Shown in pieces: positions 1-9,683 of a stretch of 37,500 bases of DNA (the first letter of the stretch is position 1; every line of letters begins with the position of its first letter). The DNA lies in assembly GCA_963575745.1 (NCBI GenBank), contig CAUYUJ010000891.1, positions 956,165-993,664 of the forward strand. Direction: 5' to 3'. A program made the translations under genes and the position numbers. The stretch is from Prorocentrum cordatum. Lineage: Eukaryota; Sar; Dinophyceae; Prorocentrales; Prorocentraceae. The notes under the pieces are model-generated. The model made no database searches and was not told the origin of the DNA. It worked only from the letters and a program-made list of their open reading frames with translations.

Positions 1-40
1 CCTTCCCCCTGCCTCCTACCCCCTTGCGCGCGCCGCCAAC
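1..40. repeat. Right end of a MITE-like element (family M), cut by the window edge
   Basis: The first 40 bases (C-rich run, then TTGCGCGCGCCGCCAACC) match the right-hand end of the ~120-290 bp elements at 13814, 21409, 24227 and 26268, which end in a C-rich run followed by TGCGCGCC. The left part lies outside the window, so only the terminal segment can be judged. Confidence 0.4.
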
Positions 41-1769
41 CTCTGGCGGCCAGCGCCCCTCCTCGTTTCCAGACGTCCTCGCTCCGCGTAGCCAAAGCAT
101 CACACGACCGTGATTGCCCTGGTACGTCCGTTCTGGAACGCAGCACGTACCGTGTTCAAAGCGTCGGTGTTAACACGTTGCGTGATGACTCAACGTGTTG
201 GCCCACGTTGTAGCGAACTTGTCGCGTCGAACCTATGATTCCAATCGGCGTGTTGAGCGCCGTGTCAGCAGGCTGCGGGTTGCGTTGTGCGTGTCGGGCG
301 GCTAAGATCACGACGGGAGGTTCGTGGCCGTCTTCAGCTTCTGGCGGTCTCATCGGAGGAGGAGGAGCAGGAGGAGGACGAGGAGGAGGATGCAGGAGGA
401 AGAAGAGGACAAAGCAGGACGGGGAGGAGGATGAGGATGATGAGGAGGAGGAGGAGGACGACGAGGAGGAGGAGGAGGGGGGGGGGCTCAGCAACGAACC
501 CAAGAGAAGCAGCAGAGGCGAAGAGGCAGGTCGAGGAGGTCGGCCTCCGGGGTCAGGGGTGGGCGCACGACCGGGTGCACCGCAGGGCGTTTTCTTGCAG
601 AGGATCGCGGCCGTCCAGACCAAACATGTAGCCCGCATGTGGGGCGAGAGCACGATTCCTGCAGACGGTCGAGCATTCGATTCAGAAACCTCCTCCCGTA
701 AAGCTGGGCCAGCATTTCTTGGCCATCTTGCTGGAAGGCTGGTCCAGCTTCTGGAGCACGTTCGTCCCTCCAGCGTTGACGCTAGCACTTGGCCCAGGTC
801 TGCCTTGAGCAATTTCCGGGAAGCTGGCCCAGGCTTCTTAAATCATAATTGTTTGATGATACTTCCGGCTGTAAGTTGTGGGAAAGTCTCGGGCGAAACA
901 GCTGGAGGACCAAACGATTTAGGGCGGCGATCTCGGGCTTCCCGTTCCCCCCTGTAGGCCCTTGTGGGGTTCCCGTGTGGTCGTTTTCGTACGTCCACGC
1001 AAACCCCGTAGCGAAGCGCTATTCGGGAAAAGCCGGTCCTGGAGGATGGGTCCAGACTTCTGAGGGTCCACGGTGTGAAAAAGTCACGACGTCGGAGATT
1101 TGGTTTCCTTCTTCGGCGGCCAGCGCCGCTCCTCGTGGCCTCGCGCTGGCATGGAGCGGAGGCCCGCTGCACCCGGCGACGCGCGACCGTTCCGTGCGGG
1201 CGAGTGCGTTGCGAGGCGAACATGAACAGATCCTGCCCGTCACCATGCTGCTGCTGCTGCTCCGTACAGTCGGCCTGGATTAGTAGGTCGACCCTGCCAG
1301 TTCAAGGGTACCTGTGCCTCGCGACACTTGCCTTCTTACACTCCTATGGCGATGTGGCCCTCGGAAGGGTCTTGTGCCCTCTCGCGTGTCCTGTCCAATC
1401 AGGGCCGACCGCAGCCACTTCGGCCCAACGAGCGCCATGCGCTGCAGCAGCGCCGGCATGTGATGGACCCCGGCGGGCCCCACGGGGCCCGCATCCGGGA
1501 TGGCCGCCAGGACTGCGGGCGTGGAGGTGTCGATGCCGCCGCGGCGGGAGGCGGAGGTGGAGGAGTCAGGAGGGGAGCAAAAACACACAGACACAATGAA
1601 TCGTCGACCCCCCAGGGAAATATGCGAAAATATGGGAAGTGGGGGGGGGAAAGACAGAAACCCCGAACACATGGAAAAATATAGGGGATCCTGTTATTTG
1701 TGTTTATTTATTGCGAAGGCCTTACGGCCGTTGCCGCCGACCCTGAAGATGACGAAAGACAACACGAGG
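41..1769. other. Non-genic stretch with purine tract and short repeats
   Basis: I see no recognisable protein domain here. A GGA/GAGGAC-rich purine tract occupies about 356-482 and opens several frames without meaning. A short block around GGCGGCCAGCGCC with CTCCTCGT occurs at about 46-67 and again at 1117-1137, so it is a small dispersed repeat. Around 690-840 the phrase CTGGGCCAGC and its variants recur. A CTG run lies at about 1245-1260. Confidence 0.5.
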
Positions 1770-1856
1770 GGGGGGGCAGGAGGAGGAGGAGGAGGAGGAG
1801 GAGGCGGAAGGGAGTAGGAGGAGGAAGGGTGAAGGGGGAGGAGGAGGAGGCCTTAT
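1770..1856 (+). repeat. GGA-rich purine tract
   Basis: An almost pure G/A run with GGA periodicity (AGGAGGAGGAGG type) on the plus strand. It is a simple-sequence purine tract like those at 356-482, 24240-24375, 31400-31460 and 31866-31946, and in mirror form (CCT) at 12655-12810. Confidence 0.85.
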
Positions 1857-1889
1857 GGATGTTGGTTGGGATCTCGTGGTTGACCTCTC

Positions 1890-2510
1890 GGGGGCGTCTG
1901 GAAGGCAACTTGAAGCCTCTTGGGGGCCGTTGTGGGGCCTCTTGGGGCCTCTTTTGGGCCTCTTGGGGCTTCCGGAGGCCGTCTTCGGCGCATCTTGGGG
2001 GCGTCTTGGCGCCGCTCGGGGGCCTCTTGGGGCCTTTTGGGGGCCTCTTGGGGCTTCCCGGGGGCCTCTTAGGGCGGAAGTCTCGAATTCTCGGTTCCTC
2101 GTCCCCCTCTTGGCCGTTTCTTGGGCCCGTCTTGGGGCCCTATTGGGCCGTCTTGGGCGCCTCTTAGGCTGTCCTGGGGCCTTCTTGGGCCGTCTTGGGG
2201 CCCTCTTGTAGGCCTCTTGGGGCGCTCTTGGGGGCCTCTTGGGGGCCTCTTGGGCCGTCTTGGAGTGTCGGAAAGCCGAAAAGGCGAGAAGGCCAAAATC
2301 ATTCAAAAACCGATGTAAAATTGACGATTTTGGCGCCTGGGGCCCTCTTGGGTGTGCTCTTGGGGCTCTCTTGGAGCGTCTTGAGGGCCTCTTGGGCCGT
2401 CTTCGGGCCGTCTTGGGCGTCTTGGGGCCATCGTTCGTCGAGTCGAGGCCCTCTCGTACCCTTTTGGGGGTGTCTTCTGTCGCTCTTGGCTCGTCTTGAA
2501 GCTTTTCTGA
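1890..2510. repeat. Degenerate GGCCTCTTGG-type minisatellite
   Basis: The plus strand repeats variants of GGGGGCCTCTTGG and CCGTCTTGGG every 9-15 bases for about 600 bases, with irregular spacing. An AT-richer island with flanking GCCAAAATC and GATTTTGGC sits at about 2293-2333. The array keeps several frames open on both strands, including a 295-codon minus-strand frame of Arg/Pro-rich low complexity, which I regard as artefact. A shorter patch of similar sequence occurs at 17230-17545. Confidence 0.7.
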
Positions 2511-2554
2511 GCTCCGGGACCCCCTGGGGAGGATGCGTATCTGGGTGGCGACCC

Positions 2555-2765
2555 CCCCCGGCGACCCCCCCCCCCCCCCGGCGGGGAGGGTAGGGAGGGG
2601 CTTCGCCACGACTCAACTACGACGTTGCTCAATGTCGCTTTGGCTCGCGCGCTCAAGGAGACGGGGAACGACGAAGACGACGAGGGACAACGGAGACGGA
2701 GACGACGAGGACACGACGGAGACGACGACGACGACGACGACGGTGATCCACGCAAGACGACGACA
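2555..2765. repeat. C-run and GAC/ACG trinucleotide microsatellite
   Basis: A poly-C run near 2567-2578 is followed by a stretch dominated by GAC, ACG and GGAGAC units (about 2655-2765). It separates the upstream minisatellite from the first exon of the module gene. No coding content is apparent. Confidence 0.7.
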
Positions 2766-2817
2766 CCGGGATGCGTCTTCCACACGCCGACAGGGTCGGC
2801 GGATTTGTGTGTCCCAG

Positions 2818-4247
2818 GGCCCCTTCAAGGAGCCAGAGCGCCGGATGGCGGAGGACGGGGTGTACTACACGCAGTCCGAGTTCCGGGACTGCTACGGGAG
2901 CGACGCGGAGTGGGAGATCGGGGAGGTTGCTAAAGACGTCCTTGGCCCAGGGTGCCCCCAGCTGTGCGTTCCGTTTTGAAGCGTCTGGGCCTTCTTTGGG
3001 CCTCGCGAGAGGTGCTCTGGAGGCCATCCAGGCCGCCTGAGAAATCCTGTCGCCACCGTGATCTGGTGACGTCTCTGGCAACACCCGAGGAGAGCCGGGC
3101 GGAGGTAGGGTTTGCTGGATTCGAGGGTTTCATCCACGAAGACCTCGGCGGGCACTACTCCACCGAAGTAATGCCTCTGGGAGCGGCCAAGGCCCGTTGC
3201 ATCGAGAACCGAAGTCTGGCAGGTTTCTGCTACGACACGGCCGGCGGCGCCATCCCTGAAGACGGGGAGCTCATTGTGCACTTCAAGACCCGCTTCGAGC
3301 TGACGCCCGCCCCGAGCTCGGGCTGGTGGGCCTGGAAAGTCGGGTGGCCGCTGCTGCCAGCGCCGGCACCGAGCACCGAGGGACAGCCCGCCGCGCCCGC
3401 CGCCACCGCGGTGGAGCCAGCCGCTGCCGTGGACACACCCGATCGAACCGCAGGTGTGGAGGCGCCATTGCCACCACTGCCGCCTCAGGAGCCGGAGCGA
3501 CGGATGGCAGAGGACGTCCAAGGAGGAAAGATACCCGATACCTCTGCTCGTCCTGCACGGCCCTCGTCGCCACGGCTGGAACCTCGAAGTTTCAGAACGC
3601 ACCCCTGAGAGAGGTCCAGGGAGGAGCGGTATGTGTACCAGTTCTCCAGGACGGGGTGTATTACACGCAGTCCGAGTTCCGGGATTGCTACGGGAGCGAC
3701 GCGGAGTGGGAGAGCCGGGCTGAGGTGGGGTTTGCTGGCTTCGAAGGCTTCATCCGCGAAGGCCTCGGCGGGCACCACTCCACCGAAGTGATGTCTCTGG
3801 GAGCGGCCAAGGCCCGTTGCATCGAGGACCCAAGTGTCGCGGGTTTCTGCTACGACACGGTTGGGGGAACGATCCCCGAAGACGGGGAGCTCACTGTGCA
3901 CTTCGAGACCAGCTTTGAGCTCTCGCCCGCCCCGGGCTCTGGGTGGTGGGCCTGGAAGGTCCCCGTGGGAGGCATCGATACACCACCGTTCCGGGCCAGG
4001 GCCATCCTGGGCCGCAGCAGGGTGCACGTTACCACCACTCTGGGGCTCAGAGTGGCCCCGGCCGGGCGCGTGCCATAGGTGCCCCCTGCGCAAGGTCGGA
4101 TGGCCGCAGCTGCCGGCGCCGACGGCGCAGCGGGCTGGGCCCGGCCAGCGGAAAAGGCGCGCAGCAGAACAACTTCGCACAAGCACGTCCTTCCGGAGGT
4201 CCGCGCGGACTTTTTTGATTGGACGTCGCGTGATAGGGGGGCGATAA
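2818..4247 (+). CDS. Two tandem copies of an unknown module (multi-exon gene or fragment)
   Basis: I do not recognise the protein. Two copies, roughly 85-90% identical in DNA by eye, each encode EPERRMAED, a motif YYTQSEFRDCYGSDAEW, then a ~80-residue segment containing EVGFAGFEGFI, GAAKARCIE, AGFCYDT, GELxVHF and GWWAWKV. The exon model is 2818-2913, 3090-3515, 3650-3958 and 4095-4247; all joins keep frame. An Ala/Pro-rich linker (about 3345-3485) separates the copies. Synonymous and conservative differences between copies suggest coding constraint. The short Y..EF..YG..W motif resembles one I associate with dinoflagellate predicted proteins, and the AKARC...AGFCY segment is faintly PAN-like; both are weak impressions. 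The 5' start (2818 follows a CAG|G acceptor-like site) and the 3' end (4245-4247 TAA lies inside a dispersed repeat) are uncertain. No start codon context or signal peptide could be fixed. Confidence 0.55.
2914..3089 (+). other. Intron B, present in copy 1 only (176 nt, GA-AG)
   Basis: Copy 1 reads TGG then 176 extra bases then GAGAGCCGGG, whereas copy 2 at 3707-3719 reads straight through TGGGAGAGCCGGG. The inserted segment is flanked by the direct repeat GGAGA (2913-2917 and 3089-3093), which is single in copy 2. Removal as a GA...AG intron followed by G restores exactly the copy 2 frame. The segment shares TCGCCACCG and a GGGCCTC...GCGAG block with the repeat at 13036-13150. Confidence 0.8.
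3516..3649 (+). other. Intron A, present in copy 2 only (134 nt GT-AG, or 137 nt GA-AG)
   Basis: Copy 1 reads GCGGAGGACGGGGTG without interruption. Copy 2 has AGGACG at 3511-3516, about 137 inserted bases, and AGGACG again at 3648-3653. Splicing as GT-AG gives MAEDDGVYY; splicing as GA-AG from 3513 gives MAEDGVYY, identical to copy 1. Both keep frame. The inserted sequence is clearly related to a stand-alone repeat at 13036-13150. Confidence 0.8.
3959..4094 (+). other. Intron C, present in copy 2 only (136 nt, GT-AG)
   Basis: Copy 1 continues GCCTGGAAAGTCGGGTGGCC. Copy 2 has GCCTGGAAG, then 136 bases, then GTCGGATGGCC. The flanks form the direct repeat AAGGTC (3956-3961 and 4092-4097), so the duplicated bases themselves supply the donor GT and the acceptor AG. 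The insert contains an in-frame TAG (4076-4078), so it must be spliced for reading to continue into VGWPQLPAP, which matches VGWPLLPAP of copy 1. Confidence 0.75.
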
Positions 4248-4345
4248 ATGGGGGGGGCAGCGCGGGCTGCAGGAAAGGGGTCCTTTATACGGCCCCCAAA
4301 GGAGTCCTTCAGGGCCCAAAATGGGGCCCTGAGGTCTGAGAAGTG
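4200..4345 (-). repeat. Dispersed repeat, related in inverted orientation to 29130-29225
   Basis: Read on the minus strand this segment contains GGGCCC blocks, a GGACCCCTTTCCTGCA stretch and ends in CGCCCCCCTATCACGCGACG. The plus strand at 29140-29225 has GGGCCCC blocks, GGACCTTTCTGCACCCC and CACCCCCCTCACTACGCGACG in the same order. It overlaps the predicted 3' end of the module gene. Confidence 0.5.
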
Positions 4346-4884
4346 CGCCTTTCTTCCCCCCCCCACCCATTTTTCGCCCCCCCACATTTTAAGCAGCGCC
4401 CTAGTGAATCTGCGCTGGGTTCCCCTCCCTGTCGCGCGGAGTTCGCCATGGGCGGCGCCGGAGGCGCCACCGGACTGGGGTCGCAGTCGATTTTTATCCC
4501 CCACGCCCCGAGCCCCGCCCGAAAAGTTTCGCCGCTCAGACTAAGGGGGGAACCCTGGGATACACCCGAAGAGGGCTATTCGGACGCAACCCCATCGAGC
4601 ATGCCCCCTCGGCCCTTGGGCGGCTGGCCCGCCCCTCCGAGGAGGTGTGTTTTTTTCTCCCCCGGAGCCGTTTCTGATGGCCCCTTTGGCCCAGGAGCGG
4701 GCCCCATTCGGGCCGGACGAAAGGGGGGGGGGGAAAGGAGGGGTCACGAAATCTGCTGCGTGCAGCTGAGGGGCCCAGTGGCAAGGAGGGGACGAAGAGA
4801 AGGGGGGGAGGGGCGGGAGGCAGAGGGGGGACAACAGCGGCCGCGCCGCCGCCCTCAGGGCGGCCGCGGCGCACGCCCACCCAA
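4346..4884. other. Non-genic C/G-rich stretch between module gene and LINE 1
   Basis: C runs (4358-4385), G runs (4720-4735) and purine-rich sequence (4780-4840) dominate. The portion next to 4884 is probably the 3' untranslated region of the minus-strand LINE, but I could not find a clean poly(A) or target-site duplication to fix the element's 3' end. Confidence 0.4.
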
Positions 4885-5298
4885 TTAGCCAGGGGCGCCC
4901 GGCCGCTCTTGCAGACGAGCCCGCAGGGCCGCGCGCCGCTCGGCGTCGCGGCCGCCAGCGGGCTCCGCAGGCAGCAGGAGCAGCATGGCGGCCTGCGGCG
5001 GCAACGCGGGAGCCCAGCCGCCGCAGGGCCGGCTCGCGAGCCGCCGCCAGCACGGCGCCCAGCACCCGCACTTCAGGCAAGCGACCCACGCCGGGCCCTG
5101 CACCGCCGCATGCGGTTGCCAGGCGTCGCCTTCAAACAACGCCCTCGCCGCGGCCGCCTGCCCAGGGCGGGGGTGCTCGGGGGGCGCGGCAAACGCCGGC
5201 GGCCCAGGCCGCGCCCGAGCCCGCGGCGCTGCGGCGGCGGCGACTGCTGCCGCATCCCCCTCTCGCGGCGCCCGTCTGCGGCGGTGGCCTGGCGCCAC
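4885..5298 (-). pseudogene. LINE 1 C-terminal zinc motif
   Basis: This frame reads ALFEGDAWQPHAAV, then VACLKCGCWAPCWRRLASRPCGG and ends with RLQERPGAPG and TAA at 4885-4887. CLKCG....L...C.G corresponds to the FCYRCGAY....L...C tail of the second element in the window (32085-32486), so both LINEs appear to share a C-terminal zinc-ribbon tail after RNase H. It is frame-shifted relative to RNase H. Confidence 0.6.
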
Positions 5299-6051
5299 CC
5301 CGTGGCGCCGGACTCAGCGGTGGGAGCCGGGCATTTGCACCAGCGCCAGCCAAAGCGTTCGCCGCGTCGTTCCCGGCCCAGTCCTCCGCCGAGATGCCCC
5401 GATCGGCAGCTTCCGCCTGGGTTAAGTGAGCTCTCGCCCAGCGAACCCCCGCAGCAGCCCGGAGCGGCAGAGCGGCGCGATCGCCTTTCACAAATCAGCA
5501 CGATGCCAATTCATCGGGTTCGCGCCGCCGCGCAGCGCGACCACCCCACGCGCGACGAATCGCGAGTCGGCGACGACGTCCACTGGCGCCCCGGCCAGGC
5601 TGCACGCGCGCGTGGCAGCCCAAAGCTCCGCGCGCTGCGCCGTCTGGCGGCCGTCCACAGGGCCGTGGCTGTCGAGGCGCCCGACGGGGAGGCCTTCGAG
5701 GCGCGCGCCCCAGCCCGCTCGAGCGAGCAGCGGGTCGGCTGGGTGCAGGCAAGAACCGTCAGCCCAAGCGCGGACCCTCCCCTGCGGCAGCTCTGGCGTG
5801 GCGGGGTCTGGCAGCGGCGGCAGCAGGAGCGCCTGCTGGGCGTCGCTCGCCAGGGCCTCCAGGTGGGTGTCCAGAGGCAGCACCGCGGTGCGCGCGACCT
5901 CGGTTGGCAGGCAGGCGCGGGCGGCCGCCAGGTTGAAGCCGCTGCGCGCCAACGCCGCAGCGCGGGTGGTTTCCCACCGCGGGCAGAGCCACAGCCGGCG
6001 CTCGAGGTCCTCCACCGCGGCGCCGCAGGGCATGCTGGCGGCCGCCCCCAT
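5132..6051 (-). pseudogene. LINE 1 RNase H domain
   Basis: The upstream frame (6051-5488) carries VRAWADGSCL, TAQRAELWAAT and VDVVADSRFVARG, supplying the D, E and D of the RNase H active site, and then NWHRADL followed by TGA at 5488-5490. The next codons, KAIAPL, show that this TGA replaces the Trp of the usual ADLW. A second frame (5491-5132) continues with VRWARAHLTQAEAADRG and WAGNDAANALAG, supplying the last D. All four acidic residues are therefore recognisable, but a nonsense codon and a frameshift separate them. The domain would have removed RNA from the cDNA hybrid. Confidence 0.85.
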
Positions 6052-6091
6052 TTTGCCGCCACGGACTCCGTGATCACACTAATGCAGGAGA

Positions 6092-7745
6092 TCACCGTCC
6101 GTAGTGCGCCGGCGGCGTCAGGTGCCGGCTTCCCGGACTCCAGGAGCTGGCGCGTCGCCCAGCGGTCGACCCTCTCCGCCAAACTTTGGAAATGGGCACG
6201 GCGCCGCGCGACCTCGCGGGCCTCTCGCCGCCCCCAGGCTTCCAACAACACCGCGCGCGTATCAGGAAGGGCGCGGGATGCTGGGCGCCAGCCGTCTGGG
6301 GCGGCGGGGATGCCCGTCCAGGCTTCGACATCCGCGCCCAGGTGCAGCTCAGCCATGCTGCGGATCGCGGCGGCGATCGGGCCGAAGCGCCGGCCGTGCC
6401 GAGCAGCCATGGCGGCGCCCGCGGCCAAAGATCGCCAGGGAACCGCCAGCGTCGGAGCGCCTTGGCAGCCTGCCACAGCGGCGCGAGCACCGTCACCGCC
6501 AGCGGGTCGAGGCGCCAGCTCGTCGCCAGGACGCCGAAAACGATCTCCGCCGAGGCGCGCAGACCGCCGCGGCAAGCCGACCTCTTCGCCGCGGCACGCA
6601 GGCCGGCCAACTCGCGAACTGGAGGCCGCCCACAAGCTGCGCCGTACGTGCCCGCCGCCGTGCCAGCTGCAGCGCCAAGCAGGCAGCGGCTGCTGAAGCG
6701 GAGCGGCAAGCGGCCGAGTCGGGCGACACGCGTGGACGCCCCATGCACCCGCGCCGCCGCGACTGCGCAGCGCCTGGCCCGGCCAGCTGTGGCGGCGACG
6801 CCCAGGTCCCGAAACTCAGGGCTAGCCTGGATGTCCGGGACCTGCTCCGCGAGCCAACGCCGAAAGTCCCTGCTGCTCGCGAACTGCCTGCTCTTGGCGC
6901 GATGAAGTGTCCACCCCATCGCTGCCTCGAGCGAGGTAGTAAGGCGCAGCGCGTCTCGCACCGCCTCGGCGGCGCCCGCGCTGTCCTCTGCTGCCGTCCG
7001 CGCCCAAAGCGTGAAGTCATCCACAGAGACGCGCCGGCGCAGCCGGTCGTCCAGCCGGCCAGTGGCCTTCGTCCATGGCCAGGTCAACACCGCCAGGAAG
7101 AACACCGCTAACGGGCAGCCTGGAAGGAGGCCCCGGAAAGGCCGTCACGGTCCGCCGACTGCGGGCGGCGTACGCAGCCATCGCTGGTTTCGGCACTCGG
7201 TCCGGGACCCCAGCACGCGCAAGGAGCGTCGGGAGGGTCCGGAGGTCGACCTGGTCATCAGCCTTGCGCCAGCGTCACGCCGACGACCTCTTCCGACAAG
7301 GCGTCGGCCGCCTCCAGTTCCAGGGCCAGCTCCCGCGCGAGTTCTTCCGCGCCTTGCCGCCACTCTGCGCCCTACCAGTTGCACCTTCACTGGGCGAACA
7401 AGCGAGCGCGGCCCACCGCCAACAGACGGTACAGAACCGGGAACAGCCAGATAGGCCGACGCTCCAAAGGACCGTCTCCGTCATGACAGGCTTCGGCAGC
7501 AGGAGCCCCTCTGGCTCCACGAGCTACAGCGGCCACGCCCCTTGCGACTCCACTTCGTCGAAGAGTTGGGCAATCCACTCGTGCAGCTCTGCCGGCAGCA
7601 GCCGGAGCTCGCTCGCGAGCCACGCGTCCAGGCCCGCCTTTTTGCGCTTCGGCATCGCCTTCAGCAGAGCGCCCACGAAGTCCGCAGTCCATGCCGGCGC
7701 GTCGGGCGGCAGCCCGTCCAGCTCACGCTGCCAGGCGTCTGAGAC
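6092..7745 (-). pseudogene. LINE 1 reverse transcriptase
   Basis: In order on the minus strand: FVGALLKAMPKRKKAGLDAW and SELRLLPAELHEW (7560-7700, the N-terminal fingers), a LLLPKP block, then in a shifted frame ERRPIWLFPVLYRLLAVGRA (about 7410-7465, the K..G.RPI.L.P..YR motif), LLPGCPLAVFFLAVLTWPW (about 7075-7130, motif B), RRRVSVDDFTLWA (motif C, xxDD with Ser in place of Tyr) and AAMGWTLHRAKSRQF with FRDLGV downstream. The catalytic DD pair is present. An in-frame TAG at 7524-7526 and at least two frameshifts, one near 7480, make it non-functional. Confidence 0.88.
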
Positions 7746-7778
7746 ACGGGCCGCCGCTGGCTGCTGCCACAGCGCGCG

Positions 7779-8120
7779 TCAGGGTCCCTCGAAGTATCGG
7801 AGCCGCGTTGCTGGGCCACCTAGCAGCGCCAGCAACCACGGCCGGTGACCAACCGCCAGCTCGGGCGCAGCCGCGGCCGCCGCAGCAGCCGCCGGCGGCG
7901 CGGGCACCAGCTCGGCTTCCACGGTTCCCCCGCCGCGGATCCAGCGGTAGAGCCGACCCTGGCAATTGGCCAACGAATCTTGCACCCACCTGTGCCACTC
8001 CTCTTGGCGCTGCTGCCGGCTGGCAGCCTGCGCGTCCGTCCACTCGCCCTCGGCGCGTCGCAAGAGTGCGATGGGGGGGTCTCTTAGGTCACCGTCAGGC
8101 GGGCGAACGCGGATACCCAA
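7779..8120 (-). pseudogene. LINE 1 linker between endonuclease and reverse transcriptase
   Basis: The segment encodes ALLRRAEGEWTDAQAASRQ, then EEWHRWVQDSLANCQGRLYR and WIRGGG. A W...W...A..G..LYRWI pattern is typical of the spacer that joins the endonuclease to the reverse transcriptase in this LINE type; the second element has WDVWQEKALAGSAKIMHMFTK at the equivalent place. It is in a different frame from the endonuclease, with the shift near 8090-8110. Confidence 0.65.
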
Positions 8121-9480
8121 CCAGCGTTCCCAGCATCAGAGGCACGAAATGCCTGCAGCGTGCCATATGCTGCCTGGCGCGCGGCAGCGGAACCATGGCG
8201 CTGCGCGTGCAAGAGGCTTCGCAGACGCCGCAGCCGTAGCAGCGACGCGTCAGCAGCAGCATCGGCAGCCTCGCCGCCTGCGCCTCGCGCACCAGGCCGC
8301 TCTGCCTTCATAGAGGCGGCGGCGTGCGGCCGCTCAGCCACGGTCGTCCTGCCAAGCCGGGCTGACAGCCACGTGCGCATCGCAAGGTGTAGTGTTTGCC
8401 ACGCGGCCTCGAGGCCGTGCTGCCGCAGCGCGCTCTGATGAGACCCCTCGTAGCTGGCCTGGATTGCCGCCGCGGCGTCCCGCGCAGCCCCCAGCGCCCA
8501 GCCGTCCGCAGCAGGCCCATCCAGCCAGGGCACGGTTTCGCGGATCAAGGCCATTTCAGGGGCTCCCACGCGCAGGGTCACCACCAGGGCCGCATGGGTG
8601 GCGAGCCCCAGGTCCCAACGAAGGCCGACGGCGCGCACAAGCCCGAGGGCCGCTGGGCTCGCCAACACATAATCAATCCGCGATGGCTCTCCCTGCGACG
8701 GTAGGCACGTCGGCCCGGCTGCGGCGAGCAAGTCGCGCCACCCAGCCATCGCCAGCAGCCCGTCCAGGCCCGAGTCGGCAAGCTTGCAAGTCAAGTCGCC
8801 GACAAGAAATGCTGGGACATCCCCCAGCCCCCGCAGCCATCCCACGCCCTCCAGGATGAGGTCGGCATTCCGCTCGACGTCCGCTAGGCCCCCAGCATAG
8901 CCGGAGCAGTTCATGAAGTGAACCGCGCGGCCTCCGCCGAAGTGCAGCACCACGTGCTGCAGGCGGCCGGGGTGCCGCCCCGAGAGCCCTAGGGGCGGGT
9001 CCGCGCGAGCCTGGGCGCACCCCAGCCGGTGAGCTGCCGCCAACAGGTCCCCCGCGCCGCGCGGCCCAGGATGCAGCTGCAGGCCTCGCGCCCTGGCAGT
9101 GGCCACCGCCGAGGCCGCCTCTGCCGTGGGGATCCGGGCATCCTGCAGGCACCACGCGTCGGCGCCGGCTGCGAGCACGCCCCGCCAACTCGCACTCCAG
9201 CGCGTGACGTTGGCGACGAGCACCGTGACCTCGCGCGGTGCGGCTGCGAGGGCGGGCCCTGGGCGCGAGGCCTCGCCCACGCGGATGCCTCGCCACGGCC
9301 ATCCGCTCCAGCGCACCTCCGGCGCGAGCCGCCCGTCACAGTGCACGAGTGCAAGACGCGGCAGTTTCCCAAGCTGCGTCCAGCCGCGGCGTCGACGGCC
9401 AAGGACTTCGGAAAACCCTGGCCAGGGCAGGGCACCTCCAGAGACCCTCACCACAGCCGCCGGCGCGAGCCGCCTGGCGA
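8084..9480 (-). pseudogene. LINE 1 endonuclease (EEP fold)
   Basis: The frame contains GIRVGEASRPGP (about 9255-9289), the entry motif I associate with dinoflagellate LINE endonucleases, followed by VLVANVTRWS, WCLQDARI, VPAFLVGDLT, SRIDYVLAS and LGLATHAALVV. These correspond to the successive EEP motifs that nick target DNA for target-primed reverse transcription. Two usual catalytic positions look altered: the Gln-Glu motif reads QD and the GDxN motif reads GDLT, so the enzyme is probably inactive. The open frame extends upstream to 10156, but the part beyond about 9700 is out of register with the N-terminal region and is not trusted. It ends with TGA/TAG-type stop at 8084 where the frame shifts into the linker. 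Confidence 0.85.
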
Positions 9481-9683
9481 TGCCACCCAGTGCGGCCAGG
9501 GTGGGCCGCCTGGCCTGGGCGCCTGCCTCGACAGCTGCTGCGGGCCGTCCGCCCCCAGCAGGCGCGAGCCGCGTTCCACCTCTCACGAACCGCCGCCCTG
9601 CACGGCGCTCCGAGAGCAGCCTCCCGCCTCGGCAGCTGGCGCGACGAGCCCGCCGTGGGCAGGCGCGAGCCGCGAGCCGTCCA

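Noticed and set aside
1722-2609. 295-codon minus-strand Arg/Pro-rich frame
   Set aside because: It is the translation of the GGCCTCTTGG minisatellite and a purine tract, without a domain.
2914-3089. Treating the extra segment in copy 1 as a coding insertion
   Set aside because: Reading through in the copy 1 frame meets a stop at about 2977-2979 and loses the match to copy 2, whereas splicing restores it exactly.
4909-7111. Plus-strand frames of 595 and 335 codons
   Set aside because: They are antisense shadows of the minus-strand LINE 1 RNase H and reverse transcriptase in very GC-rich sequence.
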